A stretch of DNA of 64,000 bases from UBA1876 sp003446665 (GTDB taxonomy: Bacteria; Synergistota; Synergistia; Synergistales; Thermovirgaceae): the NCBI GenBank assembly GCA_040616305.1, contig CP159918.1:1674001-1738000 (forward strand). The letters are read 5' to 3'. The translations under genes and the position numbers were made by a program. Below the pieces are notes generated by a model. The model was not told where the DNA came from, made no database searches, and saw nothing but the letters and a program-made list of their open reading frames with translations. Shown one piece after another: positions 51,733-60,934 of the stretch (its first letter is position 1; every line of letters begins with the position of its first letter).

Positions 51733-54552
51733 CTAATGGCCGCAGCTTCCCGAGCAGGCGTCACCTTTTATGCCTGCAAGGACCTTTTCCGGCAGAGCGG
51801 GAATCTGGAATATTCTCACTCCGCAGGCTCTCGCGATCCCGTTGAGTATTGCAGCATGCGGCGCGGACAGTGGCATCTCGCCTGTCCCCGAGGCTCCAAA
51901 GGGTCCAAATTCCCTGGGTGTCTCCATGTGGTAAAGCTCGATATCATCGGGAATATCCTTGATATATGGGAACCCGCAGGTAACCAGGTTCGTGTATTTT
52001 CGTGGATCTCCAAAATCCTCCGTCAAGGCGAAACCGATGCCCTGCGCAATGCCGCCGTAGTGCTGGCCTTCGACGACGTCGAAGTTGTTGATTTTCCCTA
52101 CGTCGCTTACCAGGGTGAACTTCTCCACCTTTACTTTGCCGGTCTCCATGTCCACGGCGACCTCAGCCATGAAAAGTCCGTACATGTGGTTCGCGAAGGG
52201 GTATCCCTGGCCTGTAGCATCGTCCATGCTCGTGCAAGTGATGGGGTTCCCGTCCACATCTCTTACCGTCGCTTGCCAGTATCCTTCATAGAAGGTCGGA
52301 ATTCCCTCGGCGATCATTTCGTCGTAGGTGCGGTATGTGCCATCTGGTTTCCTCATTGCGTCAAGAAGCTTGCGGCAGCTGTCGACTATGGCATTACCCA
52401 CCATTACCTGACAGCGGCTCGCGGCCGCAGCTCCACTGTTGGGTGCTTTCGCCATATCGTTGCAAACGAGCTTTATCTGTTCCGGACGCAGTCCAAGTGG
52501 TTTCAGGGCTTCGTGCGCCGTCCCCACGCAACCCATGTCCGCGCCCTGGCCGTGATCTTCCCAGGTGTTGTAGATGATCACGCCGTCTTTGGTAAGCTCA
52601 ATGTTGCTGGCTGCCTCGTCGGGACCGTCGTCGTTGGAGTTGTAGATGCCTATCGAGATTCCAACCGCTCGCTTGATCTTGTCCGTAGAATTCGCCTCGG
52701 CACGCTTTTTGGCTTCTTCGTAAAGCGGCCTTAAACGAGTGACCATAGTATGTAAAGGGTAGACCTCTGGTTTCTGACCGCTGGGTAACGTATCACCGGG
52801 CCTTATCAGGTTCAGTTCCCTGAAATCGAGTGGATCCATCCCGACTTTTTCCGCCAGCATGTCAATGATCTGTTCCCCAGCGAAATAGGTTTGCGGACCG
52901 CCATAGGCCCTGAAAGCCCCGCACCATTTCTGGTTCGTAAACAGCGTATACCCGGCGCCTCTGATATTGTCGACCTTGTACGGCGCACAGATAAACTGGC
53001 CGCCTTTGTTCGTAAGGTCCTGGCTCGATTCCGAATAGGGTCCGTGATCGACATACCAGTTGTGCTCAAGCCCTACCAGCTTTCCTTTTTCGTCGGCTCC
53101 TATCCTGAGCTTCATGAGGAAGGGCGAGCGTTTTGGCGTGCGGACCAGGTGCTCTTTCATGTCTAGTCTCATGTAGACGGGTCGACCCGTAGCTATCACA
53201 CAGGCCCCGAGAAGGGGTTCGTTGGTGGGCGCCACCTTATAGCCGAATGTGGCTCCCATGTTGTTTTGTATCACTCGAATCTTCGACGGGGGGACACCAA
53301 GTCCCCTGGCTATCATCATGGCGTGCCTGTAGACGCAGATACTTTTAGTCTGAAGGGTGAGTCGTCCCTCATCGTCCCAGTAGCCAAAACCACAATCCGT
53401 CTCTATTGTCATATGGGGCTGGCGCGAGCTCCAAAACTCCGCTTCCACCACGTAGGGGGCTTTTTCCAGAAGCGGGGCAGGGTCCTCGCCCTTTACTATG
53501 GGCCGCTTGTTGAAACAGTTGGGGATGCCATCGATATCGGGAATCTCCTCGTAGACTTTAACTGCACCTGGAGCCATGGCCTCCTTTACATCCATGACCG
53601 CCGGAAGCTCCTCGAGTTCCACCTTCACGGCAGCCGCCGCAGCTCTGGCCTGTTCTACCGTATCCGCGCACACTATGGCGACGGCTTCCCCCCACTGGCG
53701 TATCTTGTCGCCTTCTTCTACGAGGATCCTTCTTTCCCAGCCGTCTGTACTGGCCGTGCCAGAGCCGACCTGGCCGCGAATGCGATTTGTCCCCTTGTTG
53801 GCCTTTATGTCCTGGGCGGTCACTATTTTGAAGACACCGGGCATTTTCTCGGCTTCCTTAAAATCTATGGAAAGGACGCGGGCATGATTTACTTCGGGAC
53901 ACACCGGAACAGCGTGAAGTGTTCCCACGGGAAGCTTGAGCCCTGCATCGTCGCCGAAATCGAAGGTACCAGTGGCCTTGAAAACGGCGCTGGGCCTGGG
54001 ATAACGTGTCCCCCATATTGATTCACCGGGCTTCAGGGCTTTGGCGAAATCGGTCATGGTCTTTTCCCCCCGCAAGACGGCAGCCGCATCCATGACCGCG
54101 TCGGCAATCTGCTTGTAACCGGTGCAGCGGCAGGCTGTCCAGTGCTCCTGGAACCAGTCACGGACTTCCTCCCGGGTGGGATTAAGGTTTTTGTCGAGAA
54201 GGCCTTTTGCGGCCATTATGAAGCCGGGCGTACAGAAACCGCACTGGATAGCCCCACTGGTTATGAAGGCCCACTGGATTGCATGAAGGTTATCAGGCGT
54301 TCCAATTCCTTCGATCGTCAATATATCGGCATTCTCGGGCACCTTTTTCCAGGGAGTCACACAGGATCTCGTCACTTTCCCGTCGAGGATAACGTTGCAT
54401 GCTCCACACTGGCCCATGCCGCAACCAAGTTTCGTACCTGTTAGGTGAAGTTGTTTGCGAATGACATTGACCAGCTTCTCGTCCGGACATGCTACTACGC
54501 GATGAGGAATGCCGTTGATGACAACGGACTTGACCTGGTACTGCTCTTTCAT
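51733..54552 (-). CDS. Molybdenum hydroxylase (Mop-type aldehyde oxidoreductase), copy 2
   Basis: This 939-residue paralogue of the enzyme at 45.3 kb is closely similar along its whole length. Cluster Cys are 44, 49, 52 and 64 in the plant-ferredoxin-like domain, then QCGFCTPGF and ACRCTGY. The Mo domains contain GAFRAYGGPQTY, DHGQGADMG and the catalytic Glu in SGTGEMPLSAPHAA. A short Cys-His tail (DACSGSCGH) is not found in copy 1. The ATG at 54552 follows GGAGGG; the upstream TTG at 54567 overlaps that site. A Moco-type riboswitch precedes it and a cupin gene follows. Confidence 0.93.
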   Translation of the reverse strand: MKEQYQVKSVVINGIPHRVVACPDEKLVNVIRKQLHLTGTKLGCGMGQCGACNVILDGKVTRSCVTPWKKVPENADILTIEGIGTPDNLHAIQWAFITSGAIQCGFCTPGFIMAAKGLLDKNLNPTREEVRDWFQEHWTACRCTGYKQIADAVMDAAAVLRGEKTMTDFAKALKPGESIWGTRYPRPSAVFKATGTFDFGDDAGLKLPVGTLHAVPVCPEVNHARVLSIDFKEAEKMPGVFKIVTAQDIKANKGTNRIRGQVGSGTASTDGWERRILVEEGDKIRQWGEAVAIVCADTVEQARAAAAAVKVELEELPAVMDVKEAMAPGAVKVYEEIPDIDGIPNCFNKRPIVKGEDPAPLLEKAPYVVEAEFWSSRQPHMTIETDCGFGYWDDEGRLTLQTKSICVYRHAMMIARGLGVPPSKIRVIQNNMGATFGYKVAPTNEPLLGACVIATGRPVYMRLDMKEHLVRTPKRSPFLMKLRIGADEKGKLVGLEHNWYVDHGPYSESSQDLTNKGGQFICAPYKVDNIRGAGYTLFTNQKWCGAFRAYGGPQTYFAGEQIIDMLAEKVGMDPLDFRELNLIRPGDTLPSGQKPEVYPLHTMVTRLRPLYEEAKKRAEANSTDKIKRAVGISIGIYNSNDDGPDEAASNIELTKDGVIIYNTWEDHGQGADMGCVGTAHEALKPLGLRPEQIKLVCNDMAKAPNSGAAAASRCQVMVGNAIVDSCRKLLDAMRKPDGTYRTYDEMIAEGIPTFYEGYWQATVRDVDGNPITCTSMDDATGQGYPFANHMYGLFMAEVAVDMETGKVKVEKFTLVSDVGKINNFDVVEGQHYGGIAQGIGFALTEDFGDPRKYTNLVTCGFPYIKDIPDDIELYHMETPREFGPFGASGTGEMPLSAPHAAILNGIARACGVRIFQIPALPEKVLAGIKGDACSGSCGH

Positions 54553-54639
54553 TGTTTTTCCCTCCAAATCATGGGATATTACTATGCAAGTGATTTAACG
54601 AAATGGCGTTATAAAAGAACTCTGGATCAAACGAAACAG

Positions 54640-54738
54640 GATACCTCCTTTCCAATCACGGGAGGCGGTCTCGTTTCCGAGGCGCCCATTGGCCCTGGAC
54701 CATGGCTGGCGCTTTAGGTCCCGGGGCTCGGAGTTCCA
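54640..54738 (-). ncRNA. Moco-family riboswitch, second copy
   Basis: Read on the minus strand, it shares with the copy at 45 kb the opening CTCCGAG, a central GCCAGCC region, a GAAA-capped hairpin (CTCG-GAAA-CGAG), GCCTCCCGTGATTGGAAAGGAGG and the closing pairing of CTCC with GGAG. About 85 bases separate it from the hydroxylase ATG. Unlike copy 1, no ATG follows the GGAGG, so the way it controls expression must differ. Confidence 0.75.
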
Positions 54739-54755
54739 TTCGATCTCTTTCGATA

Positions 54756-54784
54756 ACTATATTGCTACACGATGATATCTTCAA
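54756..54784 (-). promoter_or_regulatory. Sigma-70-type promoter of riboswitch copy 2
   Basis: On the minus strand TTGAAG (54784-54779) and TATAGT (54761-54756) are separated by exactly 17 bases. Transcription would begin about ten bases before the riboswitch. Confidence 0.55.
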
Positions 54785-55032
54785 TTTCTGGTTGATAAAC
54801 GTTATTTTTGCTCGATATTGTTCACGAAAGAACCGGGGTAACTCGTTGGCCCAAAGACGGTTTCCGTCAGGTTACAATGCTCAAAAACAAAACCGAACGT
54901 CAGAGCGTGTCCACACCTCGTCCCGCAGGACAAATGTGATACTCTTTTTTACAGGTTAGTGGCCTGCGGTCCGATAAAACCATCTACTCCCAATAGTGAC
55001 ATCGGCCAAAGCCCGTGCGCCAGAGGTATAAA

Positions 55033-55734
55033 ATGGCTAAAACATGTAAACCAGAGACTGGAAAAAAACTTTTTAGGGAATCAGACCCTCGAGATGTTGC
55101 GACTTTTCCTCGACCGGAAGAACATTGCCTGGTTTTCGTGCGGCACGGAGAACCTGCATTCCCCGAGTCGGACAAATATTACCTTGGAAAAACTGACTGG
55201 CTCCTTTCAGATAAAGGCAAAATCCAGGCTCGTTGCGTTGCGGACTGGGCCAAAGGCTTTTCCTGGCGTGGCTGTTTCTGCAGCCCCCTTAAAAGAGCAA
55301 AGGAAACCGCGGAAATCATTTGCGGAGCCATTGACCTTCCCTTCACGATAAAAACCGAGCTGGCAGAAATTGACCTAGGCGAATGGGACGGACGCAAGAA
55401 GACGGAAATAGCCTCGGCATACCCGGAAAAGTTGCGCGAAAGGCAAGAGGACCTGCTGTACTTCCGGCATCCCTGCGGCGAAAGCTTCGCCGAACTCGAA
55501 GCCCGAGTCATTCCTTTCCTGGTGCCTTTGCTGCAGGAAAAAGGGAAATGGCTAGTCGTTTCCCACGCGGGCGTGTACAGAGTGTTGATTCACGCCCTGT
55601 TCGGGGTTCCTTTTCCGATGACTTTTGGATACGATCTCGGTTACGGCCAAATCAGGATGTTTTGCAGGACTGGTGATTACCTTTTCGTAAAAGGTTTCGA
55701 TGAATTGATGGTCCACCTGGAGGAACTTAAATGA
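55033..55734 (+). CDS. Histidine phosphatase family protein
   Basis: This 233-residue phosphoglycerate-mutase-like phosphatase has the phosphate-binding FVRHGEP (Arg37, His38) followed by CSPLKRAKETAEII, ELAEIDLGEWDGRK (catalytic Glu region) and VVSHAGVYR with the second His. The pattern is near CobC (alpha-ribazole phosphatase) types. The start is the ATG at 55033 with AGAGGT five bases upstream. Its stop overlaps the next gene by four bases (ATGA), so it belongs with the MobA-like/HD protein. Both are the rightward arm of the Mo-hydroxylase accessory set. The natural phosphate ester is unknown. Confidence 0.85.
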   Translation: MAKTCKPETGKKLFRESDPRDVATFPRPEEHCLVFVRHGEPAFPESDKYYLGKTDWLLSDKGKIQARCVADWAKGFSWRGCFCSPLKRAKETAEIICGAIDLPFTIKTELAEIDLGEWDGRKKTEIASAYPEKLRERQEDLLYFRHPCGESFAELEARVIPFLVPLLQEKGKWLVVSHAGVYRVLIHALFGVPFPMTFGYDLGYGQIRMFCRTGDYLFVKGFDELMVHLEELK

Positions 55735-56858
55735 ATAAAGACATTATCCGATCCGGTGCAGTGATACTCGCTGCAGGTCTTTCGTCGAGAATGGGCCGAT
55801 GCAAGGCTTTGCTAGACGCAGGAGGCACCTCCGCTTTAGGAAGGGTTTCCTGCAGCATGCGCCTCTGTGGCGTTGAAGACCTTGTAGTCGTCACAGGTTA
55901 TCACAGGGACCAGGTTGAGAAAGAAGCCGTCAAATGGGGCGGCAAGCCCGTTTTCAACGACCGCCACGAGGAAGGGATGTTTTCTTCCATCAGGACTGGA
56001 GTAGCCGCACTGTCGAAGGACGTGGAAGCTTTTTTCCTGCTGCCAGTCGACATTCCTTTGGTTCGCAAAGAAACCTGCCTGGCCCTTAAAGGGGTTTTTC
56101 TCGAAAACCCCGAAGCGGCATTCGTCGTGCCCTCCTTCCGAAATAAAAAAGGACACCCACCCCTGATAGCATCAAGGCTTGTTCCGGAAATTCTCGAATG
56201 GTCGGGCGATGGAGGCCTGCGTGCCCTTCTTTCTCATCATGAGGAGAATTCCTTTGTTCTGGAAACACCCGACCAGGGAGTCACCATAGAAATGGACACG
56301 CCCGAAGACTACGAAAACCTTTACTCCCTCGCAAAAAAACGGGAAATTCCCTCTAAAGAGGAGAGTATTGCGTTTTTTGAGCTATGCGGCACTCCCTCGA
56401 AGGTGCGGGAACATTCCGAGGTTGTGGCTAAAGTCGCGAAGAAACTTGCTGACAACCTGAAAGGACTCTTCCCCATGGAGCCGGAGTCACTTTGGACAGC
56501 GGCTTTGCTTCACGACATGAAAAGGACCGAGATTGACCACGCTGAGGAAGGCGCGGCAACACTCGAAAAATGGGGTTTCGCTGAGACTGCGGACCTGGTC
56601 AGGTTTCACATGGAGCTTCCCGACGATGAACCGTTGTTATCTGGAAGGTCATTGCTTTACCTGGCCGACAAGATAGTTGCAGGAACGGAGGCAACAGGCC
56701 TCGACAAAAGATGGCGCGACGTTCGGGAAAAGTTTTCCGGCAACCCCGCGGCGCTTAAGTCAGCTTGCAGTCGACTGCAAAAGGCCGAAAATATAGCTCG
56801 GGCTTTTGAGGCCTGCACGGGAAAAAGACTGAAAGAAATCCTCACCCCTTCTGAATGA
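55731..56858 (+). CDS. MobA-like nucleotidyltransferase fused to HD domain
   Basis: This is a 375-residue two-domain protein. Residues 1-200 are a MobA/MocA-type transferase: the nucleotide loop ILAAGLSSRMGRCK, the metal Asp in LLPVDIPL, and FRNKKGHPPLIA. The remaining part is an HD phosphohydrolase domain (VREHSEVVAKV, AALLHDMKRTEIDHAEEGA, YLADKIVAG). MocA-like enzymes add CMP to molybdopterin to make the dinucleotide cofactor used by Mop-type hydroxylases. The HD half could remove or regulate a nucleotide. I recall this fusion as the DVU_1551 type next to such hydroxylases. Confidence 0.85.
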   Translation: MNKDIIRSGAVILAAGLSSRMGRCKALLDAGGTSALGRVSCSMRLCGVEDLVVVTGYHRDQVEKEAVKWGGKPVFNDRHEEGMFSSIRTGVAALSKDVEAFFLLPVDIPLVRKETCLALKGVFLENPEAAFVVPSFRNKKGHPPLIASRLVPEILEWSGDGGLRALLSHHEENSFVLETPDQGVTIEMDTPEDYENLYSLAKKREIPSKEESIAFFELCGTPSKVREHSEVVAKVAKKLADNLKGLFPMEPESLWTAALLHDMKRTEIDHAEEGAATLEKWGFAETADLVRFHMELPDDEPLLSGRSLLYLADKIVAGTEATGLDKRWRDVREKFSGNPAALKSACSRLQKAENIARAFEACTGKRLKEILTPSE

Positions 56859-56922
56859 CATGCAAAAGTTCGACCAACACTTTTACCGTAAAAACTTTTT
56901 ACCTCCTACCAAAAAGGGCAGG

Positions 56923-58209
56923 TCAGTTTTCCCAATCTCTTTTCCCCTTCGGGCTTTCGAAGGCCAAAACATCGACTACCATTGCAATGATTTTTTCAGG
57001 CATTCCGGGACACTGCTTCAAAAGATCCACCGCTTCTTCCGAAAGACCTTTCCTGTTTTCATTAGCTGCAATGGTGAGAAAGAGTGTCGCATGACCCTGG
57101 TCAACATGTTGCAAAGAAAGCCTGAAGTCTTCAACCCAGGGAAGGTTCCAGAGAATTTCTTCCACATCATAGAGCCTGATGGGAACCCCGCCTGCTCCTC
57201 TTTCAGGGAGGCGGCCCTTTACTTCTATCCGCTTCAGCGGCGAACCGCAGGGGCAACTGCCTTTGAGAACACGCCCCTCGTCATTTGTCCGATATCGAAT
57301 CAACGGAAAAGAGAGGCGTCGAATCATCGTTATCACCACTTCCCCCCACTCCCCGTCAGGCAGGACGTTACCTTTTTCGTCCACTATCTCCAAAAGGACA
57401 TCTAGTTCCCTTACGTGGCAACCACGTAGTGCCTGGCATTCAACGGCACACCCCCAGCCCGACTCGGTGAGACCGTAATGGCTGAAAACCCTGCATCCCC
57501 ACAGTCTCTTTATTCGCCGCCTTAAAGCCCATGGCGCAATGTCCGCGCTTAGCAGTACCGACTCCGGTTCGTGCCGGCTCAAAGCCGCCACCTTCGCCAT
57601 TTGAACGGGCAGGCCTACAACGACGCTGGGTCTGAATTCGTCGATATTTGATGCAGCTTCCGCCGGATCGTCGACAAGTCCGAAAACCCGAGTCTCGCAT
57701 CTTCTCTCGTCAAGCGCCGAGCGCAGAACATCCCCTATGCTATCCGGCGAAGCGCCCTCCATAAAGACTGCCACCCGGCTTTCCGGCGCGGTGAACGTGG
57801 TCATCCCATGGAGGAAAAATTCCCTTGTGGCCTCGATATCGTCGTCGGTGAGAAAAACCCGCTTCGGGATAGACGATGTCCCCGAAGTCCAAAGGGTAAC
57901 GACACGCCGGATCTCCGATTGTGAGACAGTGAGAAAACGTTGCCCGTACTGAGCCAGGTCGGATGGTGAAATAAAAGGAAGCTCCTCGAGGGGGATATTG
58001 TCTTTCCCGTCGAGTCGATCCCTGTAAAAAGGGGAATACAAGGAAGCATGCCTTATGAGTCTGCGCAGCAGGTAGTTTTGCGCCCTTTCGATTTCATCGC
58101 GGCTTCCGATCCTGAGGGGATCCCTTATTGCGGCATCCCGGAGAAAAAGCCTGTCGATAGACTCGGCGATCCAGGGATCCAGCGGGGTCAGGGGAATGTC
58201 TATCGGCAT
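56923..58209 (-). CDS. AMP-forming CoA-ligase-like protein of Mo-hydroxylase set
   Basis: This is a 428-residue adenylate-forming enzyme of the phenylacetate-CoA-ligase-like (PaaK) branch. The P-loop-like TSGTSSIPKRVFLT, the A5 motif VFSHYGLTESGWG, and A7/A8-like FPLIRYRTNDEGRVL and GRLPE are visible. It activates a carboxylate as acyl-AMP; a CoA or other acceptor is assumed. The ATG at 58209 overlaps the radical SAM gene end by ten bases; a TTG at 58254 is the alternative. It ends the leftward accessory operon and converges on the MobA-like/HD gene. It matches what I recall as the DVU_1553 type. Confidence 0.83.
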   Translation of the reverse strand: MPIDIPLTPLDPWIAESIDRLFLRDAAIRDPLRIGSRDEIERAQNYLLRRLIRHASLYSPFYRDRLDGKDNIPLEELPFISPSDLAQYGQRFLTVSQSEIRRVVTLWTSGTSSIPKRVFLTDDDIEATREFFLHGMTTFTAPESRVAVFMEGASPDSIGDVLRSALDERRCETRVFGLVDDPAEAASNIDEFRPSVVVGLPVQMAKVAALSRHEPESVLLSADIAPWALRRRIKRLWGCRVFSHYGLTESGWGCAVECQALRGCHVRELDVLLEIVDEKGNVLPDGEWGEVVITMIRRLSFPLIRYRTNDEGRVLKGSCPCGSPLKRIEVKGRLPERGAGGVPIRLYDVEEILWNLPWVEDFRLSLQHVDQGHATLFLTIAANENRKGLSEEAVDLLKQCPGMPEKIIAMVVDVLAFESPKGKRDWEN

Positions 58210-59543
58210 CGATGCAAGGTCCTGCCATCCCTGCCCGTAAGATTCCAGGCGCAAAAGGGAACTAACCTCCCGTCGTGAGAAGCAACGTGAACACAGCAGA
58301 AACGCAACCGTTCCAGGTCGAGGTTTTCGGCATCCTGAAAAGCCATGGCGCTTATGCTGAAACTGCCTCTTTCGTAAATGCGAATAAACCTTTCAAAGGC
58401 ATCTTCGATTTCGCTTTCCGCCGAGTTCGTCGAATATTTCGCGGGATAAACGGAAGCGACATCTGCCCCCCAACGGCGACGAATGCTCTCTATTGCGCTT
58501 TTCGCCCCTTCTTCGGCTGTGCTGCTCCCAAAGCAGCAGGCTCCGCTTCCAACAGGCGTTATGCGTTCAGGTTTTTCCACTAGATACACGCCCCTGAAGG
58601 AACACCGCTCGTGTTCACATCTGGAAGGATGGAAATGAGACAGTTTAGTCATACCACCCGTCTGTTCTACCAGTCCGTTCATCACTTCGGGAAGAGTGAT
58701 CCTGTTTTCGTCGGCCGGCGGTCCTGGAAACCGTCCGAAATAGCTTATCGGCTGGAAATGCACCCCTCGCACGACGGGGAATTTTTCAAGAGCGAAGCGG
58801 ATTATGTCTCCCATTTCGTCATCGTTGATTCCCGGGACCAAAGTCGGCACGAGCACGACACCCAGCCCGGACTCTTCGCAGGCTCGTATAGCCTGTTCCT
58901 TGGCCGATCGAAGAGAACGCCCCCTAAGAGCGATATGGGTACTTTCGCGGAGGCCGTCGAATTGCAAAAAAACCCAACCTAACCCGGCTTTTTTCAAACA
59001 CGAAGCGAAACCCGGCTCCTCGGCAAGTCGAAGACCGTTCGTGTTGAGCTGAAGGCCAGGGTATTCAAGCTCCGAAGCGAGGCCGACCAGATCACAAATA
59101 TCGTCACGCAGGGTTGGTTCTCCACCTGAAATTTGTAGAATGGCTTCCGGGGCCTTTCGACGTATATCGCCCAGCATTCCGGCAAGAAAGTCGAAACCCG
59201 CCTCACGGGGGCTTCCCGCGTCGGCAAAACAGACCGGACATTTCAGTTGACAGTTTTCAGTGACCTCCAGGATAACGGTACAGCTTTTCTGTTTGTGTTC
59301 CCCGCAAAGTCCGCAAGATTCCGGGCATGCGTTTTCAGGTTTGTCCTGCGGGCCAGAAAGCGGGAAACGCCTGGAAGTCCATTCCTCGAAGTCCGGTTTC
59401 CCTCTCCATAGGACACAGGAAAAATCCCCGTGATCCGGGCAAAGTTTACGCAGATAAACGTCCCCGCCATCCTTTTCCAAAACGGCGGTGATGCGTTTCA
59501 GGCAAACAGGGCAAAGGCTGTTGGTGTGGCGGAGAACTTCCAT
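58200..59543 (-). CDS. Radical SAM protein of Mo-hydroxylase set (TrsS-like)
   Basis: This 447-residue radical SAM enzyme has cluster Cys98, Cys102 and Cys105 (NCQLKCPVC), the SAM-side GGEP (ISGGEPTLR) and LNTNGLRL. The N-terminus carries extra Cys groups (CPVC at 11-14, CPESCGLC at 73-80) typical of members with auxiliary metal sites or a rubredoxin-like finger. The C-terminal third holds a CC pair in SGACCFGSS, where related proteins can have selenocysteine; no in-frame TGA is present here. The start shares one base with the stop of the previous gene (TGATG). The substrate is unknown. Confidence 0.85.
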   Translation of the reverse strand: MEVLRHTNSLCPVCLKRITAVLEKDGGDVYLRKLCPDHGDFSCVLWRGKPDFEEWTSRRFPLSGPQDKPENACPESCGLCGEHKQKSCTVILEVTENCQLKCPVCFADAGSPREAGFDFLAGMLGDIRRKAPEAILQISGGEPTLRDDICDLVGLASELEYPGLQLNTNGLRLAEEPGFASCLKKAGLGWVFLQFDGLRESTHIALRGRSLRSAKEQAIRACEESGLGVVLVPTLVPGINDDEMGDIIRFALEKFPVVRGVHFQPISYFGRFPGPPADENRITLPEVMNGLVEQTGGMTKLSHFHPSRCEHERCSFRGVYLVEKPERITPVGSGACCFGSSTAEEGAKSAIESIRRRWGADVASVYPAKYSTNSAESEIEDAFERFIRIYERGSFSISAMAFQDAENLDLERLRFCCVHVASHDGRLVPFCAWNLTGRDGRTLHRCR

Positions 59544-59992
59544 CAGCTGGGACGTCCTTTACGAACGTCGAAGTCATGTTCTTCCAGAAGCTGCAGCGTT
59601 TTAACAAGCGTTTCAAGAACCATCGGATAACACCTGCCGGGTTCCGGTTCGACCACGTAGCCCAGGATATCGCCGCAACCGACAAGCTGTCCGTCAGCTC
59701 CCCATTTTTTTGCAAACCAGTCCTGGAGTTCCGTGGCCATCACCTCGAGCCTGGGATCACGCTCCTCCGCAGGCGAGCCTTTGCCTGCATAAAACCCCAT
59801 GAGACAAAGGGCACCTGTCAAGGCACCACAGGTGCAACGACGGGAAAAGCCTCCCCGACAAAGACCGTTCATAGCGGCGATCATGTCACTGTCTTCTTTT
59901 TCCGTAAATGCCAAACCGGCCAACAACATTATTTGGGAGCAGCAAAACCCCTGCTGTCCCCACTCCATGACGGCACTCTCAAGGTCCTGCAT
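59543..59992 (-). CDS. C-GCAxxG-C-C family protein
   Basis: This 149-residue Cys-rich protein of the C_GCAxxG_C_C (redox-active, DUF1679-like) family has Cys17 and Cys18 (GFCCSQI), Cys45, the CTCGALTG core near 53-60, Cys63, and late cysteines in VGCGD and GRCYP. The family is thought to bind a metal or cluster or serve in electron transfer. The ATG at 59992 has AAGGTGG six bases upstream; a GTG at 60001 is the other option. It sits between methyltransferase and radical SAM genes in the leftward operon. Confidence 0.85.
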   Translation of the reverse strand: MQDLESAVMEWGQQGFCCSQIMLLAGLAFTEKEDSDMIAAMNGLCRGGFSRRCTCGALTGALCLMGFYAGKGSPAEERDPRLEVMATELQDWFAKKWGADGQLVGCGDILGYVVEPEPGRCYPMVLETLVKTLQLLEEHDFDVRKGRPS

Positions 59993-60062
59993 ATCATCCA
60001 CCTTTCTTTCCCCTTAAACCATAGTTTGCAAGCTACATGGTCGCCGCTTCTTCCCAACTTTT

Positions 60063-60719
60063 TCATTTAGTTGCGGAGGCCTTTCGACACAACCAAAGAC
60101 CGTATCCCAATCTGCGGCACGTTTTTTTCGGGGCGGTCATGATGCCGTACCAAACAAGCCTGGCTGCACATTCTCTGAGCGCCCCCGGGTGATCCTCGAA
60201 AAAGAAAGACTCCAACCCCTGCAAACGGAATGCATCTACCATTTCTTCCCTCGGTCTTGCTCCATTTGCACAGGAACCCTTTTCTCCTGGCGTTCTGCCG
60301 CAGGAGTCCGTAAGTAAATAGAGGTCCGTAATTCCCAAAATCCCCCCATCTTTCAAAACCCTTGAAAGCTCCGCCAAAACCGTGAGCAGGTTTTCTTGTT
60401 GAGAGAGGACGCATTCACAGATAGCGCCGTCGAACGACTCGTTTTCGAAAGGAAGTTTCGCGAGGTCTCCCTTTATTGTCGGCCCCTTCTGTTGAGCAAG
60501 AATTAGCCGTTCTTTGGAATGGTCCACTCCTACGGCTTCCAGGCCTTCTTTTACCAGGAGTTCAAGGGTGGCTCCGGCCCCGCAACCCGCGTCCAGGACT
60601 CTCTTTTTGGGCGCGAAGGCACAAAAAGACAAAAGTCTTCTGGAGAGCGCTTCGCCTCCAGGGTGCATGGTCTCGCCCATGACGGCCGACCATTCGGGGT
60701 GTTCAAATGGCAATGGCAT
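60063..60719 (-). CDS. SAM-dependent methyltransferase of Mo-hydroxylase set (TrsM-like)
   Basis: This 218-residue class I methyltransferase has motif I VLDAGCGAGATLELL (about 41-55), VDHSKERL, the acidic loop GDLAKLPFENESFDGAICECVLSQQ and LSRVLKDGGILGITDLYL. The small or unusual acceptor cannot be read from sequence. The ATG at 60719 lies inside the stop of the preceding gene (TAATG); the open frame upstream to 60797 is in the overlap and not part of the family. From memory it is the DVU_1556 type, always near this kind of hydroxylase cluster. Confidence 0.85.
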   Translation of the reverse strand: MPLPFEHPEWSAVMGETMHPGGEALSRRLLSFCAFAPKKRVLDAGCGAGATLELLVKEGLEAVGVDHSKERLILAQQKGPTIKGDLAKLPFENESFDGAICECVLSQQENLLTVLAELSRVLKDGGILGITDLYLLTDSCGRTPGEKGSCANGARPREEMVDAFRLQGLESFFFEDHPGALRECAARLVWYGIMTAPKKTCRRLGYGLWLCRKASATK

Positions 60720-60934
60720 TACTTGTCCTCCAGTATTTTCTCCACTTCGAGCATCCTGCCCACAGCAAGAGATTCGGGGACAAGTATAAAGCCGCACTTG
60801 ACGCAGGCAGGAAGCTCTATCTCAAAACGGCTGCCGAGATAGCGCGCGGCAACTTTATTCAGCGTGAGATTGTTGCCGCAACTGCACCGCCATTTCGTCT
60901 CATCGTGAAATCCAAGATCCGTTCCGTTTTTCAT
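60719..60934 (-). CDS. Small two-Cys-pair redox or zinc-ribbon protein
   Basis: This 71-residue protein has Cys17 and Cys19 (RCSCGNNL) and Cys44 and Cys47 (ACVKCGF), enough for a single rubredoxin- or zinc-ribbon-like site. It resembles the DVU_1557-type redox protein of the same gene set. It overlaps the large flavin/iron-sulfur protein by four bases (ATGA) and the methyltransferase by one base, so the three are strictly coupled. The start is the ATG at 60934. Confidence 0.78.
   Translation of the reverse strand: MKNGTDLGFHDETKWRCSCGNNLTLNKVAARYLGSRFEIELPACVKCGFILVPESLAVGRMLEVEKILEDK

Noticed and set aside
57107..57121. AACATGTTGCAA resembling the 7-1-7 box at 51165
   Set aside because: It lies inside the adenylating-enzyme coding sequence, matches only half of the palindrome and has no promoter context.
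58200..60001. Selenocysteine (TGA) in the radical SAM or C-GCAxxG-C-C protein
   Set aside because: Relatives can be selenoproteins, but all expected positions here are Cys and there is no in-frame TGA followed by a stem-loop.
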